NCBI GenBank assembly: GCA_964017045.1
Contig: OZ024810.1
Coordinates: forward strand, 3,273,365-3,337,364
Direction of reading: 5' to 3'
DNA length: 64,000 nt
From: Omphiscola glabra
Lineage: Eukaryota > Mollusca > Gastropoda > Lymnaeidae
Program-made: the position numbers and the translations under genes
Shown here: in pieces, positions 46,035 through 57,358 of the stretch
How positions within the stretch are numbered: position 1 is the stretch's first letter
Layout: each line of letters opens with the position of its first letter
Notes under the pieces: model-generated
The model's database searches: none
What the model was told of the DNA's origin: nothing
What the model saw: only the letters and a program-made list of their open reading frames with translations

Positions 46035-46545
46035 ATGTTCGAAGTCGTTCAATTGCCTGGAGGTTGCTATGCAGATCAATAGGAGGGAAGTCGTTCGACT
46101 GCCTAGATGTGGCTATGCAGATCATTCGGTGGGGAGTTGTTCGACTCCTTAGATGTGGCTATGCAGATCATTAGGAGGGAAGTCATTCGACTGCCTAGAT
46201 GTGGCTATGCAGATCATTCGGTGGGGAGTCGTTCGACTGATTAGATGCGGCTATAACGATCATTAGGAGGGAAGTCGTTCGACTGCCTAGATGTGGCTAT
46301 AAAGATCATTAGGAAGGAAGTCGTTCTTCTGTCTAGATGTGGCTATAAAGATCATTAGGAGGGAAGTCGTTCGACTGCCTAGATGTGGCTATAAAGATCA
46401 TTAGGAGGGAAGTCGTTCGACTGCCTAGATGTGGATATAAAGATCATTAGGAGGGAAGTCGTTCGACTGCTAAGATGTGGCTATGCAGATCATTAGGAGG
46501 GAAGTCGTTCGACTACCTAGACGTGGCTATGCAGATCATAAGTCC
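46035..46545. repeat. 46-bp minisatellite, 11 copies
   Basis: Copies of GAAGTCGTTCGACTGCCTAG plus ATGTGGCTATAAAGATCATT and AGGAGG. Variants ATGCAGATC and ATAAAGATC fall in blocks, the ATAAAG form occupying the middle. Confidence 0.97.
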
Positions 46546-47664
46546 ATCGAATGCCTTGAAATGTGCTTTGAAGCCCCAATAAGATAAAATTAATGTATGT
46601 ATCTCTATAAAATAATTAAACACACACACAAACGCACATTAATAACACAGTCATATGCGCGGGTTTAGCAAATTCTGATATTTAATATGAAAGTCACGTC
46701 CGGATGAAAGCAGAAATCGGGACACTCTCCCTTGGAGAAGTCACCTCAAACAACGCCGGAGTTATTGATTATTCTCCCCCCCCCCCCTTTCCCCACGAAG
46801 TCATGACGCAATGCTAGACACCCGCCCATCTCCGCTCAACTGTTACGTTCACATTTGACCTGTGACGGACAGAATCCCGAATGAACAAACACACAAACAC
46901 AGAGATATTCCTTTCATCACCAGCACTGGTAGTTTATTGCTGACATTTCATCTATTCATAGGCTTCAAATAATTTAAGTGTAGGATGCCGCCGTCAAAAT
47001 GCCCCTAAAGAAGCCGGAAAACTTGATCATCAATAAATAATCACAACCAAAAGTGTTTTAAATGCTGAAAATATACATAAATGAGTTTATGAGCTCATGG
47101 AATAGATAGATAGATGATTTTTTTTTCTTTCTTTTTTTTCTTTTTTTGTAAATCTATAAATGTACATCGGCCATGACATCTCAGACTGTAATTAGAGTCA
47201 ATATAAATACTTCGAGATAACGTATTCGAATACAGAGATCATATTAACTCGTGTCTCTTAACGGTAGTATGGTGGTCAAGTCGAGAGATGGTTGTACGTT
47301 TGAATTGCAACTGTAGGTTCAATGGTCGAGTCGCGATACCGTTTTAAGTCTTGTTTTCTAACAGTAGATACCGTGGTCAAGTCTTGAGATCGTCTCGTTT
47401 CACTCCTAACAAGAGCAGACTTACCCGATCCTTAATGGAGGGCGCAAATTAGCGATCTGTCATCATCCCCCCTAACACGTGAAGTGAGCTCCGAAGCTCA
47501 ATTGGCTAACGTCACGCGACCGGGCCAGTAGCATAACGATAGTCTGGTGTTTTGAGCCGGACTTGCTTGTTGGGCATTTGGTCAGCTCACGTATATCATA
47601 TACAGCATGTCCTCACACACAAGGGTTTGCTAACGTATGCATTGAGACAATGCATACACATATT
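46546..47664. other. Non-coding stretch
   Basis: C-run at about 46777-46788 and T-rich tract at 47119-47148. At about 47485-47560, GAAGCTCAATTGGCTAACG and, 55 bases on, GGTGTTTTGAGCCGG resemble the A and B boxes of a tRNA or tRNA-derived SINE, but no full cloverleaf can be drawn. Confidence 0.35.
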
Positions 47665-47760
47665 TTATGATTGTTTGATTTTATGATTTTATGATTTTAT
47701 GATTATACGATTTTAAGATTGTATGATTTTAGGATTGTACGATTTTATGATATTAAGATC
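47665..47760. repeat. Degenerate 8/9-bp repeat
   Basis: Copies of TGATTTTA with GATTGTA and GATTATAC variants. Confidence 0.8.
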
Positions 47761-48094
47761 TTCGACTTATTCTCAATGCCCTTGGTCAAAGAGTAAATTA
47801 AAAAGATAGTTCCCTGCGAAGGTAAATAATTTGAGTGGCATCGTCCCGTTGCAATGTTTAAAAATTTCCCTCCCGATTTGACTTACGGGTAATTTCGTTT
47901 TTGCAAGTAAAGGCGTATCCGAAACATTGCAAGCATACGGAAAGTGCCAAAACAAGCGTACGCCATGTGCCCAAACGTTATAGGGCTGAAAAGTACATGC
48001 TAATACTATTTCCTTGTAATTTTATTTTCCTCGGAAAGAAACTAACACACACGATCTTAGCTTGTTGAGTTACCACGGTATGCACAAATTAAAT
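47761..48094. other. Short unassigned stretch
   Basis: The open frame 47773-47955 (minus) has no motif; nothing else recognised. Confidence 0.4.
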
Positions 48095-48095
48095 G

Positions 48096-48186
48096 TTCAT
48101 GGTGTAGATGATGTTCATGGTGTAGATGGTGTTTATGGTGTAGATGGTGTTCATGTTGTAGATGGTGTTCATGGTGTAGAAGGTTT
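48096..48186. repeat. 18-bp tandem repeat, 5 copies
   Basis: Copies of GGTGTAGATGGTGTTCAT. Confidence 0.95.
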
Positions 48187-49412
48187 CATGTCACTCGCGT
48201 TGATTTTCAAACCTGGTACTGAACAATGGCTGCTGCAGACCCCTGCAAAGAGAGACTATTTTATAGCATCAATCAGTTTTTGATGGCTCTTCGCAGTAGA
48301 GCGCACACTCTTTTTTACATTCCCCACAAGTAGACATCAGATGACGCAAGATAAGGCTGGCATTATATCAGTGGAGTGAGACGGGTGTGCGAAGTCAGTA
48401 CCACATGAAATGATTGGTCCATGAAAGGTTTTCCGCATCTTAGCTATATAGTCTCGTGCGGTATGGCTGGTCGCCGCGTCCTTTTTGAAACAACTGTCCC
48501 TTCACGTGAAACCTCCTCGCACGGCAGAAACTTCTCAAATCCTGAAGAAATGATTTTATTTTCCATGCCCCCGTAACGTCTTCCACCATCCTCAATGAAA
48601 CAGGCACCTCGTGTACCGTGCGCTGAAACGACACAGCACATCGTCACACTCGCACTGTGTATCAATGGGAAGTAACCCGCTCAAAAAACCAAGGAAGCGA
48701 GTTATCTCGGCGCTTGATGCAGCCGTCCATGTGAATATTACTTTCGTCTGACAACCACAAATTCCTGAATAATTTGGAACCTCGTGCACCGTGGAAAACA
48801 AAAAAAGCAACAACACTGTAACAGGTCAAATTATTTTATCTTGGATAACATATTGTTTTAGTAAATTAATATGTACCGGAAGTAAAGATGAATGTCAAGG
48901 GCAGAAGAGAGAGAACGGTTAGGTTTTCAACAGTATGGAGATTTGTGTTTTGCTCTTCCAAAATTTCATTCTGTGCCATCTTGTGTAATTGAGTAATATT
49001 GTAGTAGTGGCTTGTGTGAGGTATTAAGACAACGTATTATCTTTCTCCACTATCGGAGACTTTATTATCATTGTGACTTGTATAAAAATAGATAAATAAA
49101 TATAGTTATGATTAAAATCAAGATTTATATCGTATTTGTGAAGATCGTGTATGTGCCAGTAAAGTGAATGATTAAATAACACGAATACAATCAACATGGC
49201 CCAGGTCAATGTAACCATGTTGTTACAAACACACACAAAATTTGGGGACTGTTGGGGAGTGCTAAACCATTACAAACACAATTATTTTAAGCCACACTTC
49301 TTATATCCAAGAGGGTAATAATAGGTGAGACTGCAATCAGGTTAGAACAATAGGAAATTAGTAAAACATTAAGGTTAAACCTGAAAAAAAGGAACACAAC
49401 GAAACAACTAAC
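48187..49412. other. Non-coding stretch with a short direct repeat
   Basis: CACCTCGTGTACCGTG (about 48605) recurs as ACCTCGTGCACCGTGG (about 48779), roughly 175 bases apart. Overlapping minus-strand open frames at 48440-48816 are short and without motifs. Confidence 0.4.
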
Positions 49413-49436
49413 GTGTCGGCAGGAAGCCTTCATCAG
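49413..49436 (-). ncRNA. Hammerhead-core-like stem-loop, copy 2
   Basis: On the minus strand CTGATGA, AGGC-TTCCT-GCC and GACAC follow one another. The stem is a perfect three-pair helix, but the second box has changed from GAAAC to GACAC, which would inactivate a hammerhead. Flanking A-rich words resemble those of the 42826 copy, so both may be relics of one retroelement. Confidence 0.3.
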
Positions 49437-49549
49437 CGAACAAACAGAAAAACGAATAAAATAAAAAAAATATCAAAAAATTATAATATAGCACTTAGCT
49501 GAGAAGTAGTGTCCACGAGGGCAGCAAAAGATAAGGAATCTTATAAAGT

Positions 49550-49830
49550 GCGCTACTTGAGTATATGTTTTATAAACTAACTTAAGTAGATGGGAAGATT
49601 GTGCACGATTTTTTAACGATCTGTAACTATTGTTGTTATAAATCTGCGGTTTAAAATGTTGTGTGTGACAGTAGACTATTAATATAGTTCAGGGGCTTGA
49701 AAAAGTGTGTAATTGCGAACTTCTTTTTGGTGGGGGTTGGGGGATAGCACTAATTTGGAATTTTTTGGAGTGAGTTACTTGAATGCATGTTTTGTCAAGT
49801 AAATTTATCAGATGGGAAGTTCACGCACTG
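49550..49830 (+). repeat. Dispersed repeat family B, with internal duplication
   Basis: The block 49676-49798 (CAGGGGCTTGAAAAAGTG, later GCATGTTTTGTCAA) matches 7660-7763. Within this locus 49550-49613 and 49772-49830 are also alike (CTACTTGAGTATATGTTTT against TTACTTGAATGCATGTTTT, each followed by AGATGGGAAG), a duplication spaced about 220 bases. Confidence 0.6.
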
Positions 49831-50462
49831 CGGTCGCCAAAATAGAGCACAAGTATTCTATTTGTACATAATAAATATGATAGTTAATCGAACATTCGTT
49901 AGCAAGTTGTTAACCAGACCAACAAAAGCCACCTAGAAGTCAATATAGAGATAAGTCAGCCATCACCTACAAGGTAATATATTTCAGATGCTAACAGGCT
50001 TTTGAGAACTTGTGGAAAGTCGATCGTGTCCACTGTGTGTATGCGCAGTGTCTGACCTACCGGGTGTCCTTGGGTTGGGGCGGCCTCAAGCAGAAATCCC
50101 GATCGAGCAGACTTTGGGGGGGGGGTGATCTGGCAAAGGGACATCTCCATCGAGCCGCTTCGCAGCCCGATACTCGGGCTTAAGTGGGTGTGCTTTGGGG
50201 AGGGTATAAGTAGCATTAAGCTGGACGGCCCGCTCATGCCATTTCCTAATGTGATATTTCAGAAGTAGTGGCGTTGCAAAAATTTGTCCCGTCTGGGGCG
50301 GACACAACTTTTTGCCAACCCCCTTCAACAACAACAAAAAAGCTAACAAGTCTGCTTTTGACCCAAATTACCGCCCCTCCATAACGAGAGCTGATGAGGA
50401 CGTATTCTCATCCTCTGAGCTCAGGCTCATAATAAGCTCTCGTCTAGAAAGAAAACACTTCC
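49831..50462. other. Non-coding stretch
   Basis: TAGTGGCGTTGCAAA at about 50267 resembles a MITE end but has no partner. A G-run lies at about 50107-50116. Confidence 0.4.
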
Positions 50463-50463
50463 T

Positions 50464-50768
50464 ATTAACATATGACCTTATAATTTAAGCAGTTTCACAT
50501 ATTAACATATAGCCTGATTATTTAAGCAGTTTCACATATTAACATATAGCCTGATTATTTAAGCAGTTTCACATATTAACATATTGCTTGATTATTTAAG
50601 CAGTTTCACATATTAACATATAGCCTGATTATTTAAGCAGTTTCACATATTAACATATAGCCTGATTATTTAAGCAGTTTCACATATTAACATATGGCCT
50701 GATTATTTAAGCAGTTTCACATATTAACATATAGCCTGATTATTTAAGCAGTTTCACATATTAACATG
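50464..50768. repeat. 37-bp minisatellite, about 8 copies
   Basis: Copies of TTAACATATAGCCTGATTAT plus TTAAGCAGTTTCACATA; not related to the 37-bp unit at 7763. Confidence 0.97.
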
Positions 50769-51275
50769 TAGAATACGTTACAAATCCGTAAACACTTTTT
50801 ATTATTAAAATTATTTTTGAGTCACCGTCATGTGTCCAGGAGACAATTTTGTTAATTCGCTTGCGAAACGACGAAGCCTAGGGGGCTGGTGAACCAAACG
50901 GATTTTTAAAATGGCAGGGCCTCGTAGGAGAAAGTTCATTGAGTACAGACTCATTACAGAATTTCCTGGTAGCAGCTGGGGTCTTAAGACCCAACGAGAA
51001 TGTAATGTCATGCCCCGATGTCGACGCCTAACCGTACACCCAAATAAGTTAACAGTATCAACTAAAAAAGCAAAATTCGACGATTTAAAATGGATTTTGA
51101 TCAAAATATGAGATGAAGAAGCATGAAAAGCCACTTATTGACTTGAACTATTTATGAAGTAATTTCTGAGGGTTTTTTCGTTACTCAAGTTCATACATCG
51201 CCATCAGCATTTGCATCTGAGTTATTGATATAAATGGCAATTATTTTCGTCTTCTCCTGATACGTACATACGTTC
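50769..51275. other. Unassigned stretch
   Basis: An open frame at 50911-51111 (plus) starts MAGPRRRKFIEYRL and is basic, but it has no recognised domain and overlaps an opposing frame of similar length. Not called. Confidence 0.35.
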
Positions 51276-51277
51276 TA

Positions 51278-51720
51278 GTGCCCTTATCTCGGTCGATTAA
51301 CTTGATGCCCTTGCCGTGGTGCCCTTGTCTTGTTCTCCTAAAGTGGTGCCCTTATTCTAGCGATTACTATTTGATATCTCAAATCAAGTTTGATTGATTG
51401 ATTTGATATTTATATAGCGCTTATAGGCGTGCTACTTTAGCATGCTCACTGCGCCCTGGTGTTATATAGCGCTTATAGGCGTGCTACTTTAGCATGCTCA
51501 CTGCGCTCTGGTGTTCTTAAATCTACTTAAATAAAAACGTCTTTTTATCCTTTTCAATTTCCCTCAAAGATTGAGGCAAACTGTTTCTGGGTCCTTTAAT
51601 TTGTTGCCATTGCCCTGGTGCCCTTTGCTCGTGTTATTAAGCTGGTGACCTTATTGTAGTGCTCTAATTTTTGTTTCTATCTAATTCATGCACCTTAATT
51701 AAGGTGCCCTAGCTTATGCG
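51278..51720. repeat. Repeat-rich stretch, including a 52-bp duplication
   Basis: TATATAGCGCTTATAGGCGT followed by GCTACTTTAGCATGCTCACT occurs twice in tandem at 51411-51515, period 52 bp. Words of the TATATAGCGCTT type are common in dispersed repeats of aquatic invertebrates, as I recall. On both sides degenerate GGTGCCCTTGT motifs recur irregularly. Confidence 0.8.
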
Positions 51721-52730
51721 AAGATGACTGAAGAGTGAATTGTGTTCACAAACACAAATACGTCTATTTAAAAGGAAAGCACTGATCATTCCTCCATACA
51801 CACTTTGACAAATGTAACTGTTCATGAGACTCATTGTAACAGATTACGTCGTGTTGTTTATATGAAGCATGTATGCAGTTATCAGAGTGGATGCACATAT
51901 TTTTGTGTTGCTGCTATGAGTCAGCTCTATTTCTGTTGTTTTTTTTTTGTTGTTTTTTTAGTCCTCCAGGTCTGACTGGTGATTGGTTGGGAAAGTATGA
52001 TCAGTTATCATGATTTGTGTACATTTGAGGGAGCAATGGAGATGATGTTTTAGAACCCCGTGTTTCAGTTCGATCATTGAAGATGACGTCAGAATTTGTG
52101 TCGGATTAGGAAAGTGTTTCTTTAAGTTTTGATTTGCATGTGAAAGCAAGAATCCCACAGCCTGTAGTAGAAAATCTTTATGTCAGTCTCTGAGTTAGAG
52201 TCGATGTCAGAGTGGGTAAGAATTGCTCGACTTAAATTACGCGATGTGTAGAGGTTACGCACTGGGGTCCCTCGGGAACAGACCAGACCAGACAAATTTG
52301 AGCATGTATTTGGTCCACTATGTGCATACTGATTTCATATTTTTCTGCGTCCAGCAACATCGACCAAGAAGACAGCTATCCGCCTCATTCAACGGTAAAT
52401 TAAATGAAATTTATGCTACCCTACAATGTTATCCGGCTCTTTCATCCCTGCATCTTGAATGAATACAACAAGCAATACATGAGTCGTCTCTATACACGAA
52501 ATTCCTCAGGATTCTGCTGACACTGCGCAAGATTTCTTCAGCGATTCTGTCAGATTCAGCCAACTACATTGTCCCCACGAGGAAAACCAAACGTTCTGTT
52601 TCTATGGTGTGTATGGAATTCAGTCAACGGATTGACTTTTTAAAATTTTATTTGCAGACGTTGTTGATCCCTTATCTGTTTTGCTGGCGTTTTCTCACTA
52701 TATATTTTTAGCGTATTTTCTTTAATTCTT
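51721..52730. other. Non-coding stretch
   Basis: No gene recognised; short open frames at 51958-52158 (minus) and 52223-52462 (plus) lack motifs. Confidence 0.4.
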
Positions 52731-53255
52731 TCATCATCATGTCCCTTAGTTCTTGGATCGTTAGGGGCACCACAGATGACATGAAAACTACCCTTCTCCA
52801 TTCTCTCGGTCTTCGGGACTACGCATAGCATCGCCTAGTTTTAATCCCGTCCACTCTTTGATGTTATCTTCCCATCTTTTTCTCCGTCTTCCTCTTCTTC
52901 TCCCTCCTCTAGTTGATCCCTGCAAGATTTCTTTGGCGAGCCCTTGTTTTCTGGCATCATGGCCATACCACTCAAGTTTCTGCTTCTTTTACAGACACCA
53001 GGAGGTCATCGTACTGCCCATCCTTTCTTTCACTTGCTAATTGGTGACGTGGTCTCTATAGCAGATGCCAAGAATGTCTCTGAAACATCTCATCTCCATC
53101 GTCTTTATTTTCCTTTCACGTTCTGCTGTTAATGTCCAGGACTCACAGGCGTATAAGAAAATGGAGAGGATTAATGAGCGCATCAGCCTGATTTTGGTGC
53201 TGGAGGCTATATTTTTGTCGTTCCATATTTTAATTCTTTGCTGATTTTCAATTAA
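52731..53255 (-). pseudogene. LINE ORF2 C-terminal relic (minus strand)
   Basis: Read on the minus strand, this is the tail of a LINE reverse-transcriptase protein. KIWNDKNIASSTKIRLMRS lies near 53230, FLYACESWTLTAE near 53150, LGICYRDHVTN then a stop near 53060, LEWYGHDARKQGLAKEILQG near 52960, KRWEDNIKEWTGL at about 52848-52886, and VVPLTIQELRD near 52750. These are the usual landmarks of this LINE group in their usual order, spread over several frames with stops. It ends in ATGATGATG, a short tail repeat as in related elements. It is dead and 5'-truncated. Confidence 0.92.
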
Positions 53256-54611
53256 TAAGTGGCTCCTAATGTTTTCCTAATGACTAAGCACGACTACTAT
53301 CTAACTGCTGTACCTAGCCGTAAACGATTTACAAGTGGGGTATGTTAAAATGGAGCCACCTTTGTCTGTGTAAATGCGTTCAAAGTAAACATAAAATTCC
53401 ATTCGAAAATATTTTGTGAGGATTCGTGAAAAATACCAGTGACCTACCAGTACCAAGAACTCTTTAAATATGTTGCAGTTGGTTACGTCATATTTCAATA
53501 TTTTCCCTTACTCTTTAAAATAATGCGCTCTGCAAAAAATGGAGAAAGGGGGAACACGAATCAAAAGAGAGATTATCTTCGTGGATGCATCGTTATTTCA
53601 GAAAAATGACAAGAAAATAAAGGAAAACTCTCTAATCTGTCTTTGTTTGTTTCCGATATTTTTTTTAAATTTTTATTTCTTGTATCAGCCAATGGCATGG
53701 CTTCTTTAAAATAGGCTTTTGGGCTCTGTAGTGGGTGAGTGGGAGACGTGTGGTCCTTGTATTGAAATAATAAGATGCGACACAAATTTCTTCAACAAAT
53801 GTTGGCCCAGAACATGTGCTTTTCTGTGGTATGGTTTTTCCCATCATCATGTCTCCGTCTAGTCAGCGGGGGTAGCTAAGGGGTAGCCAAGGGGCGGTGC
53901 CGCCGTGGGCGACGAAATTTTTTCATTAAAAATTTTTCCACCTTAAATACAGAAGCGTTTTTATGAAAAGCGTGTTCGTAATTGTCTTTTCAAAATCGAA
54001 ATTTTCTTATTTTTTATTTATTTATTGTTATTTGTTTTTACATGAACCGAAGCAATTGACGAGCCGATCTTGTGAAACATCAATGACAAGTCGAGCTGAT
54101 CTCTTCTTTTGATTTAGAACACCCCACTTTCAAAAATAAAGTTCAAATTCACAGTGACATTTCTTTGGCGACACTAAGGTAACACTACAATTGTATTAAA
54201 ACGTATTTTCTAACTCACAACTCAGTTATGCAACCAACGTGTTGCGGACAAATAATTACATAATACTATTTTTGAACACGTAAATTTAACACGTGAATGT
54301 AATATAATGCACCCAGAAAGTGACACAAATGGCTTTCTTATAGACATACCTTCAAACTATCTTTTACTGTCATATTTAAATTTATGTTTAATTTACCTTC
54401 TTAACGCTGTCGTAAGGACTTATGTGTCGCTAACATATATATATCATACATGAGAAACATATATTTCGGTTTCCTTTTAGATTTTATGAGTTGCCATTTA
54501 GCTAATAAAAAAAAATCCTAAAATCGATTTCTTAAAAAAAAAAATAGACATGGCTAAAATAGATCCCATTAGCCTAATACATTTCCATATACAGCCTTAT
54601 TGTTATATTAC
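53256..54611. other. Non-coding stretch
   Basis: AT-rich, with A-runs near 54508 and 54534. Short open frames at 53301-53850 on the minus strand have no motif. Confidence 0.45.
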
Positions 54612-54966
54612 CCACCTGCCCCCAACCCGACCCCCACACCCCAAGCCTTGAGATAAACTCCAATAGCATCCGACCCCACACCCCCAACCCGACCCCCACA
54701 CCCCCAACCCGACCCCCACACCCCCAACCCGACCCCCACACCCCCAACCCGACCCCCACACCCCCAAGCCTTGAGATAAACTCAAATAGCATCCGACCCC
54801 GCACCCCAACCCGACCCCCACACCCCCAAGCCTTGAGATAAACTCCAATAGCATCCGACCCCACACCCCAATCCAACCCCCACACCCCCAAGCCTTGAGA
54901 TAAACTCCAATGGCATCCGAACCCCCCACCCCCAACCCGACCGCCACACCGCCACGTCTTGAGACA
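54612..54966. repeat. Compound C-rich minisatellite (20-bp and about 60-bp units)
   Basis: A 20-bp unit, ACCCCCAACCCGACCCCCAC, is repeated four to five times and alternates with a segment of about 40 bp containing AAGCCTTGAGATAAACTC and AATAGCATCCGACC. The minus strand carries many closely spaced runs of three to five G. Long minus-strand open frames (Gly-Val-Trp rich, 54574-54967) are artefacts. Confidence 0.95.
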
Positions 54967-55368
54967 TTATCTTTATTAAGCTTTGAGCGTCATTTTAAAA
55001 ATATTTTTTTTGTTCAGACAAAAGGGCTTAACTCGACTCAGGAAAAAGCACTCTATAAATTAGCTCGTTATTTCAAGAAAGCTACGTCACTCTTAGACCT
55101 CCTGTAGCTGTTCGCCAGCCTTCTCCTGTTTTGGTCTATTTATGTATAGCCGCTTGTCCACACGACAATTAATTCGCGGGCCGATGGTATGATCAATGAG
55201 GACGTAATCTTACCGCGGTCGGGCCTAACGCCCCACAAGGCGCCGAAAAAAAATATTTAAAAGCTGTGTACACCGACACTCACACACCATTAGAACAATA
55301 TTTTATGAATGTTGAATAAACAAGAAAACATTTATCGGCAATCTTTAATTTTTTTTTTTAAAACATGT
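54967..55368. other. Short unassigned stretch
   Basis: No gene recognised. Confidence 0.4.
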
Positions 55369-55376
55369 AGGCCAAC

Positions 55377-55590
55377 CAGAGGCGTAGCGTAGTGGGGGGG
55401 GGCAGGGGGTTACAGATGTACCCGGGCGCCAGCTAGTTAAGGGCGCCAAAATGTGCTTTGGTATTATTTTATTGATGAAAATAATGGGTTTGAGAGTTGA
55501 AAAAATAGGAAAAGAGGGTGTTTTAAAATGAATCTTGTCCCCGGGCGCGAATATTGTCACCGGGCGCCAAACACTCTAGCTACGCCGCCG
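55377..55590 (+). mobile_element. hAT-type MITE, CAGTGGCGTAGC family, copy 3
   Basis: A 214-bp relative beginning CAGAGGCGTAGCG and ending CTAGCTACGCCGCCG, with internal CCCGGGCGC blocks as in the other copies. Flanks AGGCCAAC (55369-55376 and 55591-55598) are identical, a complete 8-bp target duplication. The interior differs from copies 1 and 2, so it may represent a subfamily. Confidence 0.9.
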
Positions 55591-55609
55591 AGGCCAACTA
55601 AAATGTAAC

Positions 55610-55692
55610 AATATTTTACCGTTTGATAGACACGAATATAGACAGCTACTAAATTGACCGTTTAATAGATACGAATATAGGCAGCTACTAAA
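55610..55692. repeat. Direct repeat, 2 copies
   Basis: TAGACACGAATATAGACAGC and TAGATACGAATATAGGCAGC, each preceded by ACCGTTT and followed by TACTAAA, about 43 bases apart. Confidence 0.88.
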
Positions 55693-55721
55693 AGGAATAT
55701 ATATCCCAAGCACACAAGTGA

Positions 55722-55761
55722 AGGACCGGCCTGGGCGTCACAAACTTTAGCTACACCACTG
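55722..55761. mobile_element. Solo MITE end
   Basis: GGCCTGGGCG ... TTTAGCTACACCACTG resembles the right end of the CAGTGGCGTAGC family. No left end is found. Confidence 0.4.
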
Positions 55762-55897
55762 ACCCCATGTTACCGTATCAATAACATTCCCAATTTTGCA
55801 TCAGGCACGTAACGTCCAAATGTGCATATAATTGAATGATTAATCTAAACAATTAATTGCTATGCTAATCGACTCTAATGATGTTCAATACCTACAC

Positions 55898-56087
55898 CAG
55901 TGTTTCCCAATCTTTCGACCATTGTCTATAATTTTCGTAACACCGAGTACCCCTAGTTAAAAAAATAATTACATCTACTTCAATAACAATTTGTTTTTAA
56001 ATTTCCTTCGCAGCGCGTAAAGCCCCCCCCCCCCCAACTATTTCCCCGTACCATAGGGGTGCGCGTACCAGAATTTGGGAAACATTG
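55898..56087 (+). mobile_element. hAT-type MITE with CAGTGTTTCCCAA ends
   Basis: A 190-bp element from CAGTGTTTCCCAATCTTTCG to TTTGGGAAACATTG, inverted ends matching over 12 of 13 bases. Both flanks are ACCTACAC (55890-55897 and 56088-56095), an exact 8-bp target duplication. It carries a C-run (about 56019-56032) followed by a near-palindromic GGGGTGCGCGTACC. The ends differ from the CAGTGGCGTAGC family; the element at 35200 may be a relative. Confidence 0.9.
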
Positions 56088-56141
56088 ACCTACACGATAT
56101 GTATCATTTTAAATAAATAATGTTGCGTTATTTTAAAGATT

Positions 56142-56431
56142 AACTGATTAGATGTAGATTGATTGTGTTAACATTGACCAACTATCAGATCCCACCATTA
56201 ACTGATTAGATGTAGATTGATTGTGTTGACATTGACCAACTATCAGATCCCATCATTAACTGATTAGATGTAGATTGATTGTGTTAACATTGACCAACTA
56301 TCAGATCCCATCATTAACTGATTAGATGTAGATTGATTGTGTTGACATTGACCAACTATCAGATCCCATCATTAACTGATTCGATGTAGATTGATTGTGT
56401 TGACATTGACCAACTATCAGATCCCATCATA
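56142..56431. repeat. 58-bp minisatellite, 5 copies
   Basis: Five copies of a unit with AACTGATTAGATGTAGATTG, ATTGTGTTGACATTGACC and AACTATCAGATCCCATCATT, nearly identical. GTGTTAAC and GTGTTGAC alternate in the first four copies. Confidence 0.97.
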
Positions 56432-57109
56432 CCAGGCATGCTGTCTTTGAGCCACAACAATCCTCCTGAAAGATGTTTTATTCCCGGGAAGTCCTCCCCT
56501 CGCTGCACCAAACACGCCGTCAAAAGATTTTAACTCAAGAACACAAAACAAATATAAACAAATAAAAAATTAAACCACAGAAGTAAAAAAAAAGCAATCC
56601 ATTTTATGATCAGTTTATATCGGCCATGACATTAGTGGAGTGGGGCAGAAATATCTAGCCATTATATCAACGTTAGCTGGTCTGTTGAGGAGAGGCAAGG
56701 AGGACAAGGGAAAGCGTGGGGGGGGGGGGGGGTGTACATTTGACACCAGGCTTTTATGTCATTAGCTCCGAATGGCGACTGAGATGGGCAGTTTGAGTTT
56801 TAAAAATGCCACGGTATCATGAACCCTGACTGAGGTAAATTGTGTAGTTAATTGCATATGGTTTTAATGTGCGTTGGAGAGAACTAGTGTAGAAATATCC
56901 GATCGATTTTTGTGTAGTTTTGGGTGGAGAGGAATTGATCATCTGAGCCGGAATTTTGGCACCCTTTTAAAATAAAAACAAGTCCATGTTGAGTCAAATT
57001 TTTATTTAGCTCCAGATATTTATACACAAAAAGATGTTTAAAATGTACTCAACTGGAAAAAAGTATACTCTATCCTTATTGGGGGTCAAATTCGACATTA
57101 TAAATAGCA
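56432..57109. other. Non-coding stretch with a G-run
   Basis: G-run at about 56718-56732; otherwise nothing recognised. Confidence 0.4.
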
Positions 57110-57139
57110 CGAGTCCAACACCATGGACCTAAATCCTAC

Positions 57140-57358
57140 TTCCCTTTGGGATAACTTCAACAGTCTCAAACACCTCTTATTTACTGTAAAGTTTAACAAT
57201 CTCAAAAACGTCCAATTTACTGTAAGGTTCATACCTGTAAACACTTCTGATTTACTGCAAATTTCAACACTCTCAAACACTTCTAATTTACTGTAAAATT
57301 CACACCCGTAAACAACTCCGATTTACCGTAAAGCTCAACACCCTCAAACACTTTCATT
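57140..57358. repeat. Degenerate 36-bp repeat, about 6 copies
   Basis: TTTACTGTAAA followed by GTTCAACA and CTCAAACACTTC recurs with alternate copies reading ACCTGTAAACAC. It is diverged but clearly periodic. Confidence 0.85.

Noticed and set aside
52858..53132. Plus-strand open frames with hydrophobic runs resembling membrane proteins
   Set aside because: They lie opposite a LINE C-terminal relic whose minus-strand landmarks are clear.
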